From: Shewanella woodyi ATCC 51908
GTDB lineage: Bacteria; Pseudomonadota; Gammaproteobacteria; Enterobacterales; Shewanellaceae
NCBI RefSeq assembly: GCF_000019525.1
Contig: NC_010506.1
Location: 2,356,001 to 2,420,000 of the forward strand
Reading direction: 5' to 3'
DNA: 64,000 bases
Under the pieces are notes generated by a model. The model did no database searches and had not been told where the DNA came from. It saw only the letters and a list, made by a program, of their open reading frames with translations. Shown one piece after another: positions 52,461-62,400 of the stretch. Every line of letters starts with the position of its first letter. Position 1 is the stretch's first letter. Both the position numbers and the translations under genes were made by a program.

Positions 52461-52487
52461 AAGCCACTTTATAGTGGCTTTTTTATC
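52461..52487 (+). terminator. Terminator of the choice-of-anchor gene
   Basis: AAGCCACT pairs with AGTGGCTT across TTAT, followed by TTTTATC. Confidence 0.9.
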
Positions 52488-52636
52488 TACATTGTTGGTT
52501 GAAAACACGCTAATGAAATGGTTCTTCGAACGATTGATCTGCTTCGCTTAATGCAAATGAGCTTGTCATAAATTGGGTTTACATGCTTTTATAGATAGAT
52601 CGAGTGAATTAATTTAACAACTTCTAGAGTGGTGAT

Positions 52637-53125
52637 ATGAAGAAACGTTACCTTTTGGCTTTACTGTTTTCCCATCTGTTTGTGGCTGGTGGTGGTTTTA
52701 TTATGGGGATGTACCTCTTGCCGATAATGACCGCTCCTGCAGCTCCTCAACTATCAGTATTGGAGTCTACAATTGAAAGTCGTGAGTTTAGCGGCCAGTT
52801 TTCACGAGAAAGAGCTGACAGTGATCTGCTTCATTGGGGAGAGGGAGAGGTCTCAATTAGTGCTGACTCGATAGCTTTTATTGGCTCATTAGCACCTGGT
52901 CCCGATTATCGACTCTACCTGTCACCTAAGTTTGTTGATACAGAATCAGGTTTTAATCGTCTTAAACCATCTATGGTGCAAGTGGGGTCGGTTAACACCT
53001 TTGATAATTTTATTGTGACTATTCCTGATGATGTTGATCCCTCACACTACAACACTCTTGTAGTGTGGTGCGAATCATTTGGCCAGTTTATTACCTCTGG
53101 AACTTATGAAACAGTTGCTCAGTAA
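52637..53125 (+). CDS. DM13 domain protein, membrane-anchored
   Basis: A 162-residue protein with an N-terminal signal-anchor (MKKRYLLALLFSHLFVAGGG) and a DM13 domain. The domain includes LLHWGEGEVSISADSIAFIG, LAPGPDYRLYLSP and the conserved Cys in TLVVWCESFGQFITSG. DM13 domains are thought to be redox or electron-transfer modules built around that Cys. Function here is unknown. A hairpin spans the stop codon. Confidence 0.88.
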   Translation: MKKRYLLALLFSHLFVAGGGFIMGMYLLPIMTAPAAPQLSVLESTIESREFSGQFSRERADSDLLHWGEGEVSISADSIAFIGSLAPGPDYRLYLSPKFVDTESGFNRLKPSMVQVGSVNTFDNFIVTIPDDVDPSHYNTLVVWCESFGQFITSGTYETVAQ

Positions 53126-53139
53126 AAACTGAGTAACTG
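53112..53139 (+). terminator. Hairpin spanning the DM13 stop codon
   Basis: CAGTTGCTCAGT pairs with ACTGAGTAACTG with one mismatch across AAAA. The T-run after it is weak. Confidence 0.45.
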
Positions 53140-53170
53140 TTTATACCATCCACCCTCTTATCTCTATGGG

Positions 53171-54007
53171 TTAACAGGCAAACTCTTTCTCATAGGCAAG
53201 CATAAAATCTTCTCGTATCGACTGCTCTAGATGAGATGCACGCTCTGTTGGGCAGAAGATCATGATATGGACATGCTGCTCTCCAGTGGCTCCACTACTG
53301 ACATGAATATGGGGCTCAGACCCAGGTAAGTCGACGCCCGCATGTTTCTCTATGATGCTGTTATAGCGCTTAGCGACTTCATGAAAATCTTCGCAATGTT
53401 GCTCTATCTGCACTGTCAGAGAGGGAAATAGTGGGTATAGATTAACGAACTTAGGCACAGTAATGGTGAAGTTATGGTAAACATAGCGCTTCATAAAGTT
53501 CAGGTTTTTGACTGGGTAGGTAAAAAACGTACTGTTAGGAAAAGTGGCTGTCTTTCCAGTGTAGTGATACTGACCATGGTGGAGATCGATCTCCTGAATG
53601 ACCGTTGCCATTAAGTTATGTTCAATCACTTCACCACATAAACTTCCAACCTCTATCCAGTCACCAATGACAAAAGAGCGAGAGCTTGCACGTTGGATTG
53701 AGCCTGTAAAACAGAGAATAATCTCTTTTGATGCAACAACAATGGCGATAGCGATAGCGGTTACCGATAGCGCAAACTTGTTGATCTCTGTCTGCCACAA
53801 CATAAACAGCAAAATGACCAGTAGAGTAAACGTGCCGTTTTTGGTTCTGGAGATCCATTTACGCTGAGTATCACTCAAAAAAGAGACATCACCACGAACC
53901 TTGTAAATGATGAGACGTTTAGTCGCTGATATTAAAACGATAATGAGTAAGGTAAGTAAAAGCTTATGGGTGAATAAGAAATCGATAAGCAGTGTTAGTT
54001 TTTCCAC
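53171..54007 (-). CDS. MscS family mechanosensitive channel, short form
   Basis: A 278-residue protein with three or four hydrophobic N-terminal segments, then the MscS pore-lining and beta domain: ALSVTAIAIAIVVASKEIILCFTGSIQRASSRSFVIGDWIEVGS, then GEVIEHNLMATVIQEID. It is a compact MscS-like channel with an unusual C-terminal region rich in His and Glu. The start is GTG with AAGAGG upstream. It converges on the DM13 gene and is divergent from the kinase cluster. Confidence 0.87.
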   Translation of the reverse strand: MEKLTLLIDFLFTHKLLLTLLIIVLISATKRLIIYKVRGDVSFLSDTQRKWISRTKNGTFTLLVILLFMLWQTEINKFALSVTAIAIAIVVASKEIILCFTGSIQRASSRSFVIGDWIEVGSLCGEVIEHNLMATVIQEIDLHHGQYHYTGKTATFPNSTFFTYPVKNLNFMKRYVYHNFTITVPKFVNLYPLFPSLTVQIEQHCEDFHEVAKRYNSIIEKHAGVDLPGSEPHIHVSSGATGEQHVHIMIFCPTERASHLEQSIREDFMLAYEKEFAC

Positions 54008-54402
54008 AAAAGCCTCTTTTAAGCATTTTTAAACATTAAAGTGCTGTAAGTCAGTGAGTTGTATCTAGGCTACTCTAAGGAGAAGGTGTTAAAAATACAA
54101 GAGTCCCTTCAGAAGCGATTAATACATTGCTGATCCATTAGTCAATGCAAAGCCTTTAAATGAGGTTGCTTGTTAAGCGTTATTTTGAGCTGTGAGTGTT
54201 AGTACTTGAGAGTAATACTCCCGATAACGAGTTTAGATAATCAATTCTGAAAATTAGGTTTAGGCAGTAAACCCCTTCAGTTTTCTTCCAGAATTTTTCT
54301 TATTAACTATGCTTTTAGTTAGCACTAAAGCTCATCACTCCGTTTTAAGTTTTACAAGGAGCATTTGAGTAAACATTAGTCGTTGGCAAGGTAGGGTATT
54401 CG
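54008..54402. other. Intergenic region upstream of the kinase pair
   Basis: About 395 bp must contain promoters for the MscS gene and the kinase operon. I see no small ORF with a ribosome site and no clear sigma-70 pair. Confidence 0.5.
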
Positions 54403-57400
54403 ATGGATGAATTGCAATCTCAAGCACTGATTAAGTTCACCATAGCGAGAAAACTTCTGTTAGTTATCATATCTAACTTACTGATGATGAGTTTAGTTGG
54501 TGCTTATGCAGTGAGCTTGATGCTGTCAACTGGTGAGGAGATCGAAGAGGCGGTATTCATTGAAATGCCGAGGATGAGCCATTTAACACTGACTGAGTCG
54601 CATCTTTTGGAGCAGCAAACTTATTTCGAAAAAGTATTACGCTTAGCCGAGGAGATACAGCTTGATTTAAGCTCTGGCGATGAAAAAAGCCTGATTATCG
54701 TGACCAGAGAGTTTAATCGAAACAACCTACTTTTTAGAGAGTTGTCAGCAAGAATCACAGATGAGCTTGATAAAAGCATCATTGAAATACAAGGGGTTAT
54801 CAACACTCAAAGTATACAGATTGAAGATGATAGTCATCAGCTACTGCTCAAGGGGGTTAAGGAGGTGAAGCGTTTACATCTCCAACATGAATCTAAAACC
54901 TTTGATATTTTTAACTCTGTAGAGTCTGGTGAATGGGATCACTCCACCAACCTCATGATGATTAAAGAGCTTGAAACAGAAGGCAGGGAGGTAGAACAAA
55001 GACTTGCCACTTTACGAGATATGGTCGAGGAGCAGATCCAAAAACACCTGCTAACGACTAAACAAAATGGTACTCAAGGGATTAAAGCGGTTGTTGTTTT
55101 TGTTCTGATTGCACTGCTAATAAGCTTAGCTATCTCACTGTTTACAGCTCGACTTATTATTAAACCCATCAGTGATATCAAACGGGTGACAGATGCATTA
55201 ATAAAAGGAGATTTGACTCGCAACATCTCTTGGAAAAGTAGTGATGAAGTGGGGGCTCTTTCTGTGTCGATTAATGAAGTCATTAGAACAATGAAAGAGG
55301 TTGCAGAGCAAGCTAATGCTCTTGCCTGTGGTGATTTTTCTAAAGATATTTTGGTTAAAGGGGAAAATGATCAATTGATCATGGCCTTGATCCAGATGAA
55401 AAAACAGATAAAGGAGAGAAATACCTCATTGTCTCGTTCGTTAAGCCTCAACAAAGGGATTGTGAGTACTGCTGTCGATGGCATTATCTCGATTAAAGAT
55501 GATGGCACCATTCTCTCTGTTAACTTAGCAACAGAGAGAATGTTTAAATATTTAGCTGAAGATCTCATTGGTAAGAATATTAAAGTGTTGATGCCTGAGC
55601 CCTATCACTCAGAGCATGATAACTATCTGAGTAAGTATAAAAATACAGGGATTAAAAGTGTGATAGGTAAAGGGAGAGAGGTACAAGCCATGCGCAGTGA
55701 TGGCAGTACCTTTCCCATATTTCTCTCTGTTGGAGAGGTACAACAAGGCGATGAGACACTGTATACCGGTTTTATTCGAGATATCAGTCAGCAAAAACAG
55801 TATGAACAAGAGATGCTTAAGAGTGAAGCCTTAAACCGAGGCATGGTTGATACTTGTTTAGATGCCATTCTCTCTATTTCCGCTAAGGGTGTGATCATTG
55901 CCTGTAATCGCGCTGCAGAGTCTCTATTTCAATACTCTCGAGATGATTTGCTCGGTAAGAAAATAAACCTCTTGATGCCGAGCCCTTTTACTGAAGAGCA
56001 CGATACTTACCTTAGTAATTACCTAAACACAGGGACCAAAAAGGTGATTGGTCAGGGACGTGAGGTTATAGGTTTAAAAAGAGATGGCTCCACTTTTCCA
56101 ATGTACCTGACCGTAGGTGAAGTTATACAAGAGGGGGAGAGTATTTTTACCGGGTTTGTTAGAGATATCACAGTAGAGAAAAAGTTTGAACAGGAGATGA
56201 TGAAAAGTGAAGCGCTTAATCGTGGCATGGTCGATACCTGTTTGGACGCCATTCTCTCTATCTCAGTTAAGGGCGTGATTGTCTCTTGTAATCATGCTGC
56301 ACAGTCTCTGTTTCAATATCGAAGTGACGAGCTAATAGGCCAAAAGATAAACCGTTTAATGCCAAGTCCCTTTACAGAGGAGCATGATGGCTATCTTGAA
56401 AAGTATTTTGCTACTGGTATTAAAAAAGTCATAGGGCAAGGGCGAGAGGTGGTCGGCTTAAAAAGAGATGGCTCGACCTTCCCAATGTATTTGACCGTTG
56501 GTGAGGTCGAGCAAGATGGAGAGACTATTTTTACTGGCTTTGTGCGTGATATTAGCAAAGAGAAACAGTATGAATTAGAGCTTAAGAAAACCAATGAAGA
56601 TCTTCTGAAGCAAAATGAGTTGAAGAGTCAGGTCTCTAGAATTAACGACTTGACCCAAGGTGCCACGGATATGATGGCGATGTCCGATGAGATTATTTCA
56701 GCATTGGCCGAAATGATGAAAGCAGGAAATGGCGTGTTGTACACCTATGATCGCGACGATGCCAGACTGACCTTGTCAGGAAGTTATGCTTTCAAAAAAA
56801 GAAAGGCAATACTCCCCTCTATCGCTATGGGAGAGGGCTTGGCAGGTCAATGTGCGAAAGAGCAAAAAACCATACTTCTAACTCATGTTCCCATCGATTA
56901 TATTCAAATAAATTCCGCTTTGGGCCAGAGTACTCCTCTCAACGTGTTAGTGGTACCAGTATTATTTGAAGATGAGTTGGTTGGTGTTATTGAGCTTGCT
57001 TCATTTAGAGAGTTCAGTGATGAGCAAGTCGAAGTGATAGAGCTCATCTCCTGTAATTTAGGCATTGTGGTAAATAATCTACGAAATCAACAAGTCACTC
57101 AGGAACTTTTAGTTGAGACTCAGAGGCAGTCAGAGGAGTTACAGGCGCAGCAGGAGGAGCTTAAGAGCTCAAATGATAGTTTAGTCGAGCAAACTCAACG
57201 CCTTAAAGCTTCAGAGGAGGAGTTGAAGGATCAGAGTGAAGCGTTAAAAGTATCCAATAAGGAGCTGGAGGAGAAACAGACCTTCCTTAAGCGCCAAAGA
57301 GATGAGATTGAAAGCGCCAGAGCTGATCTTACAGTGAAAGCGGATGAACTGGCCTTAGCCAGTAAATATAAGTCCGAGTTCTTGGCCAATATGAGTCATG

Positions 57401-59445
57401 AGTTAAGAACCCCCCTCAATAGCCTTCTTCTACTCGCTAAAGGCTTGGCTGATAATAAGAGTAAAAATTTAAATGAGACTGAAGTTGAAGATGCTCAAGT
57501 TATCTTTGATGGTGGTAATAACCTTCTGTGTTTAATCAATGACATTATGGATCTCTCCAAAGTCGAAGCGGGTAAGCTCTCTATCCATATTGAAGAGGTT
57601 AATATAAGTACGCTATGTCGAAATTTACGGCAGGTCTTTAACCCTATTGCTAAGAACCGTGAACTGGAATTTGATATTAAGGTCGATGAAAAACTGCCTG
57701 CTACGGTGAGTAGCGATGGACATCGGATTGAGCAGATACTGAGAAACCTACTTTCTAATGCATTAAAATTTACCGAAGCTGGCAGTGTTACGCTATTTAT
57801 CGGTTACTCCGCAGCTGACACTGTTTTCTCCCATAGTTGTTTAGACCCTAATACTGCCTTGTCGTTTGCTGTTGTCGATACAGGTATCGGTATCCCGCAA
57901 AATAAGATCCAGGCAATCTTTGAAGCATTTCAACAGCAAGATGGCTCAACCAGTAGAAAGTATGGTGGCACTGGGCTAGGTTTAACCATAGCTAGAGAGT
58001 TGACTCGTTTGTTAGGTGGGGAGATACAGCTAGAAAGTGAGCCGAATCAAGGCAGCACTTTTACGCTCTTTTTACCGAATGCCTTCGATGTGAATGGGGT
58101 GGAGGCTAAATCTGATGGCGGATCAATTGTCTCTGATATTAAGTTTTCAGCCGAAGACCAAGACCCATCTCCCGCTGAGCCTATAGAACAAGCCATCCCA
58201 GCAATGCCTCCCAGAGAACCTTATCTTGAGTTTATCCCCGATGATAGAAATAACCTACACGAAGGGGAGTTGAGCTTACTCATTATCGATGATGATCCGA
58301 CTTTCGCGAAAATATTAAGGGATCATGCTAGAGAAGCGGGTTATCAATGTCTGGTGGCGGGCGATGGACGTATGGGGATCTATCTAGCACAAGAGTATCA
58401 GCCCAGTGGGATTATTCTCGACATTATGCTGCCAGATATCGACGGTCATAAGGTGCTCGAACAATTAAAGTTCAGCCTTAAGACTCGTCATATTCCAGTG
58501 GAGATCATCTCAGCTCACAGTGAAGATAAGAACACTGCATTAGTCAAAGGTGCAGTTGGGTTACACACTAAACCTGTTAGCCAAGAAGCCTTGTTAACAG
58601 TACTTGATGAGATAAAAGCCTTTTCTAGTAATGAGTTACGCAGGCTACTGGTCATTGAAGATGATACAGGTAACCAGACCTCTATTATCAGGCTATTAGA
58701 TGGCAGTGATATCGATATTAAGTGTGTCGGCAAAGGGAGTGATGGCGTCGATGAGATCCTGTCGGGACAATATGACTGCATTATCTTAGATCTAGGTTTA
58801 CCCGACATCACAGGTTTTGAGGTACTTAGCCGAGTGGAAGCCAGTGAGTTAGAGCGAGTGCCACCTGTGATTATTTATACGGGTAAGGAGATAACGGATG
58901 AGGAGCAAAATGAGCTTAACAAGTTCTCATCGACAATTGTGATAAAGGGCGTGGGCTCAGGTGAGCGCTTATTGGATGATATCTCTTTGTTTCTGCATGA
59001 CATCGAAAAGCGCTTTGGTAGCGAAGAGCGCAATACAATTCAGATGCTGCATGATGAAGATGCCATGTTTTTAGGTCGTAAGGTGTTAATTGTTGACGAT
59101 GATATGAGAAACACCTATGCCCTGTCTAAAAAATTAATCGAAGTAGGGTTTGAGGTAGATATGGCCCATGACGGCAAGGAAGCGGTGGATCTCCTATTAG
59201 TTGAGAAGAGCTTTGAATTGGTGCTAATGGATACCATGATGTCAGAGATGGACGGTTATGAGGCGATAAAGCAGATTAGGGAGATGGAGCATTATAAGCT
59301 GGTTCCCATTATCTCTTTAACGGCGAAAACGATGCCGGAAGATAGAGCCAAGTCCCTGCAAGCAGGGGCTTCAGAATATCTAACCAAACCCATCGATTTT
59401 GAAAAGTTACTGTCTATTTTGCGTATTTGGCTGTTTAAGCACTAG
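54403..59445 (+). CDS. Hybrid histidine kinase 1: sensor-HAMP-PAS3-GAF-HisKA-HATPase-REC3
   Basis: A 1680-residue inner-membrane kinase. Membrane segments lie near residues 15-40 and 227-252 and enclose a helical periplasmic sensor. HAMP and a HAMP-like repeat reach about residue 345. PAS domains are at about 349-470, 474-600 and 602-727, and the last two are near-copies (period 128 residues). A GAF domain is at about 750-900, then a coiled coil. The HisKA phospho-His is His999 (MSHELRTPLN), followed by HATPase with VVDTGIGIP and GGTGLGLTIA. Three receivers have Asp1340, Asp1463 and Asp1610. It lies 14 bases before a second kinase of the same design. The stimulus and output are unknown. Confidence 0.95.
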   Translation: MDELQSQALIKFTIARKLLLVIISNLLMMSLVGAYAVSLMLSTGEEIEEAVFIEMPRMSHLTLTESHLLEQQTYFEKVLRLAEEIQLDLSSGDEKSLIIVTREFNRNNLLFRELSARITDELDKSIIEIQGVINTQSIQIEDDSHQLLLKGVKEVKRLHLQHESKTFDIFNSVESGEWDHSTNLMMIKELETEGREVEQRLATLRDMVEEQIQKHLLTTKQNGTQGIKAVVVFVLIALLISLAISLFTARLIIKPISDIKRVTDALIKGDLTRNISWKSSDEVGALSVSINEVIRTMKEVAEQANALACGDFSKDILVKGENDQLIMALIQMKKQIKERNTSLSRSLSLNKGIVSTAVDGIISIKDDGTILSVNLATERMFKYLAEDLIGKNIKVLMPEPYHSEHDNYLSKYKNTGIKSVIGKGREVQAMRSDGSTFPIFLSVGEVQQGDETLYTGFIRDISQQKQYEQEMLKSEALNRGMVDTCLDAILSISAKGVIIACNRAAESLFQYSRDDLLGKKINLLMPSPFTEEHDTYLSNYLNTGTKKVIGQGREVIGLKRDGSTFPMYLTVGEVIQEGESIFTGFVRDITVEKKFEQEMMKSEALNRGMVDTCLDAILSISVKGVIVSCNHAAQSLFQYRSDELIGQKINRLMPSPFTEEHDGYLEKYFATGIKKVIGQGREVVGLKRDGSTFPMYLTVGEVEQDGETIFTGFVRDISKEKQYELELKKTNEDLLKQNELKSQVSRINDLTQGATDMMAMSDEIISALAEMMKAGNGVLYTYDRDDARLTLSGSYAFKKRKAILPSIAMGEGLAGQCAKEQKTILLTHVPIDYIQINSALGQSTPLNVLVVPVLFEDELVGVIELASFREFSDEQVEVIELISCNLGIVVNNLRNQQVTQELLVETQRQSEELQAQQEELKSSNDSLVEQTQRLKASEEELKDQSEALKVSNKELEEKQTFLKRQRDEIESARADLTVKADELALASKYKSEFLANMSHELRTPLNSLLLLAKGLADNKSKNLNETEVEDAQVIFDGGNNLLCLINDIMDLSKVEAGKLSIHIEEVNISTLCRNLRQVFNPIAKNRELEFDIKVDEKLPATVSSDGHRIEQILRNLLSNALKFTEAGSVTLFIGYSAADTVFSHSCLDPNTALSFAVVDTGIGIPQNKIQAIFEAFQQQDGSTSRKYGGTGLGLTIARELTRLLGGEIQLESEPNQGSTFTLFLPNAFDVNGVEAKSDGGSIVSDIKFSAEDQDPSPAEPIEQAIPAMPPREPYLEFIPDDRNNLHEGELSLLIIDDDPTFAKILRDHAREAGYQCLVAGDGRMGIYLAQEYQPSGIILDIMLPDIDGHKVLEQLKFSLKTRHIPVEIISAHSEDKNTALVKGAVGLHTKPVSQEALLTVLDEIKAFSSNELRRLLVIEDDTGNQTSIIRLLDGSDIDIKCVGKGSDGVDEILSGQYDCIILDLGLPDITGFEVLSRVEASELERVPPVIIYTGKEITDEEQNELNKFSSTIVIKGVGSGERLLDDISLFLHDIEKRFGSEERNTIQMLHDEDAMFLGRKVLIVDDDMRNTYALSKKLIEVGFEVDMAHDGKEAVDLLLVEKSFELVLMDTMMSEMDGYEAIKQIREMEHYKLVPIISLTAKTMPEDRAKSLQAGASEYLTKPIDFEKLLSILRIWLFKH

Positions 59446-59459
59446 CCTAGGAGTGAAAA

Positions 59460-62400
59460 ATGTTGACTGAGTTTAAATTCAGAACTCAACTGTTATTGAG
59501 TTATGCAACCATCTTATCATTCATGCTTGTGATCGCCTTAGTGGTCTTTTTTAGTGTCAAATCACTAGAGGATGATTTGATCTGGGTGGAGCATACTCAT
59601 GCCGTTTTAGACAAAGCCTCCAAAATAGAAGCCTCAGCCATCAATATGGAAACGGGAATGAGAGGTTATCTTTTGGCTGGGCAAGATGATTTTTTAGCCC
59701 CATATGAAGAGGGTAGAAAGGTTTTCAATAAATTAATCTCCGAGCTTTCATCCGATGTGGATGATAACCCTGAGCAGGTGGCACTGTTAGGTGAAATAAA
59801 AAAGACAATAGATGAATGGCATACAGAGGTGACGACCCCGGTTATTGCTTTAAGGGCTGAAATAGGTAATGCCAAGTCGATGAATGACATGGCAGAGGTG
59901 ATAAAACGAGCTGAAGGTAAGGCTCTTTTTGATGAATTTAGGAAGAAAATTGCTGAATTTATAAAACATGAACAAGCGTTAGTTGTGCAGCGACATCGAA
60001 CTCTTGAACTTAGTAACAATGCTAAAGAGCTTAAACGGCTTGAAAAGCTAGAGGTTCGCTCTTATGAGGCGATCACAATGGCACAAAATATTCTTGCAGC
60101 CGCTGTTGATATGGAAACGGGGATGCGTGGCTTTCTGCTGGCTGGTCAGGAGCGTTTTCTTGAACCCTATAAACAAGGTAATGAAGCGTTTCATCGATTA
60201 GTGGATGAGTTATCTCAGCTAGAAGCGGATCATTCCAATCAACTTGCATTATTGTCCGTAAGTCGAGAGCTCATAGACACTTGGATAAGTGAGGTGGTTG
60301 AGCCTCAAATCAGTCTGCGCGAAGAGATAGGTGATGCTAAAACCATGGATGACATGGCAGATTTGGTTGGAGAGGCTAAGGGGAAAATCTATTTCGATAA
60401 GTTTCGTGATCAGATAAAGACATTTAAAGATAGAGAGCTAGTTCTACTGGATAAGCGTCAAGCATCTCTTGAAAGTACTGAATCTCTGGTAGTGAATGTG
60501 ACCCTCTTTGGTACTCTTTTAGCCATAATTGTCGGTATTGGGGTCGCATTTAGGTTAACTAGATACATAGTTAATCAATTAGGTGGTGAACCAGCTTATA
60601 TTGCTGAGATTGCCCGAAATGTCTCAAATGGTGATTTGAGTATTGAACTGGAGCATGAGGGCAAGCCTCAAGGAATATTTGCTGAGATGCAGCAGATGAT
60701 GCTGACCCTAAAAGCTAAAACTAGCTTAGCTCAGGGGATCGCTGTTGGTGAATTAGATCAAGTTGTTAAGCTGGCATCAGATAAAGACACCTTAGGGATA
60801 GCGTTAAAGGAGATGCTTAAAAACTTAAATAATGTCGCAGACCAAGCCGATGCCATTGCCAAGGAGGATTTTAGCAAAGAGGTGGTGTTTAAAAGTGATA
60901 AAGATCGATTAGGTATCGCTCTGCATGAGATGAAAAATCAGATCAAGGAGCGTAATGCTTCGTTATCATTGAGCTTAAACCTTAATCGAGGGATTGTGGA
61001 TACCGCTGTTGATGGAATTATCTCAATAAAAGATGATGGCACCATACTCTCTGTTAACTCCGCCACAGAGGAGATGTTTAAGTATTCTGCCGAGTCACTT
61101 ATCGGACAAAATATTAAATTCCTAATGCCTGAGCCCTATCATTCGGAGCACAGCACATATCTTAGTCAGTATAAAGCAACCGGAAACAAGAAGATTATAG
61201 GTAAAGGTCGTGAGGTGATGGCCCTTAGGAGTGACGGTACTACTTATCCTATCTATCTCTCAGTTGGGGAGGTTAAACAGGGGGAGGAGACGCTGTATAC
61301 CGGTTTTATTCGTGATATCACGCAGCAGAAGAAGTTTGAGCAGGACATTATTAGAAGGGAAGCGCTCAATCGTGGCATGGTTGACACCTGTCTTGACGCC
61401 ATTCTCTCTATAACGACCGATGGGGTCATTATTGCCTGCAATAACGCTGCAGAGCTACTGTTTCAATATAAAAGTGAGGAGTTGATTGGCAAGAAGGTCA
61501 ATATCTTAATGCCTAGCCCTTTCACCGATGAGCATGATGAATATTTAAAGAATTATTTAACGACTGGTATTAAGAAGATCATGGGCAAAGGGCGAGAGGT
61601 TACTGGTTTAAAAAAAGATGGCACGACATTCCCAATCTTTTTGACTATCGGTGAGGTTGAGCAGGAGGAGGGCACAATCTTTACTGGTTTTGTTCGGGAT
61701 ATCACTAAAGAGAAGCAGTATGAGGCAGATCTGCAAAGAACCAATGAAGATTTAATGAAGCAAAACGAGTTAAAGAGTCAAGTCTCTAGGATTAATGAAT
61801 TGACTCAAGGCGCTTCAGATCTAATGGCGATGGCTGATGAAATTATTTCTGCACTCTCACAGATGATGAAAGCGGGTCACGGGGTTATCTATACCTATGA
61901 TCAAGAGGATGATGGTTTAAGCCTGTCTGGAAGTTACGCGTTTAAGAAAAGAAAAGCAGTACTTCCCTCTATCTCTATAGGGGAAGGCTTGGTAGGTCAA
62001 TGCGCTAAAGAGAGAAAAGCCATACTCTTATCTCAGGTTCCAGCGGATTATATCCAGATAAATTCAGGGCTGGGGCAAAGCTCGCCTTTGAATGTGTTAG
62101 TGGTTCCAGTGTTGTTTGAAGAGGCGTTGATAGGGGTGATTGAGCTGGCCTCTTTTGAAGGCTTTACTGATGAACAGGTTGAAGTCATCGAGCTGATATC
62201 AAGTAATTTAGGCATAGTGATCAATAACCTCAGAAGCCAAGAGAGGACGCAGACTCTATTACTGGAAACCCAAAGACAGTCAGAGGAGTTACAGGCGCAG
62301 CAAGAGGAGCTTAAAAGCTCAAATGAAAGCTTGCTGGAGCAAACTCAGTTGTTGAAAACCTCTGAAGAGGAGCTAAAACAGCAGAGTGAAGAGCTAAAAG

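Noticed and set aside
59666..60019. 117-residue minus-strand frame
   Set aside because: It is antisense to the CHASE3 domains of the second kinase, whose plus-strand frame is continuous and has clear domains.
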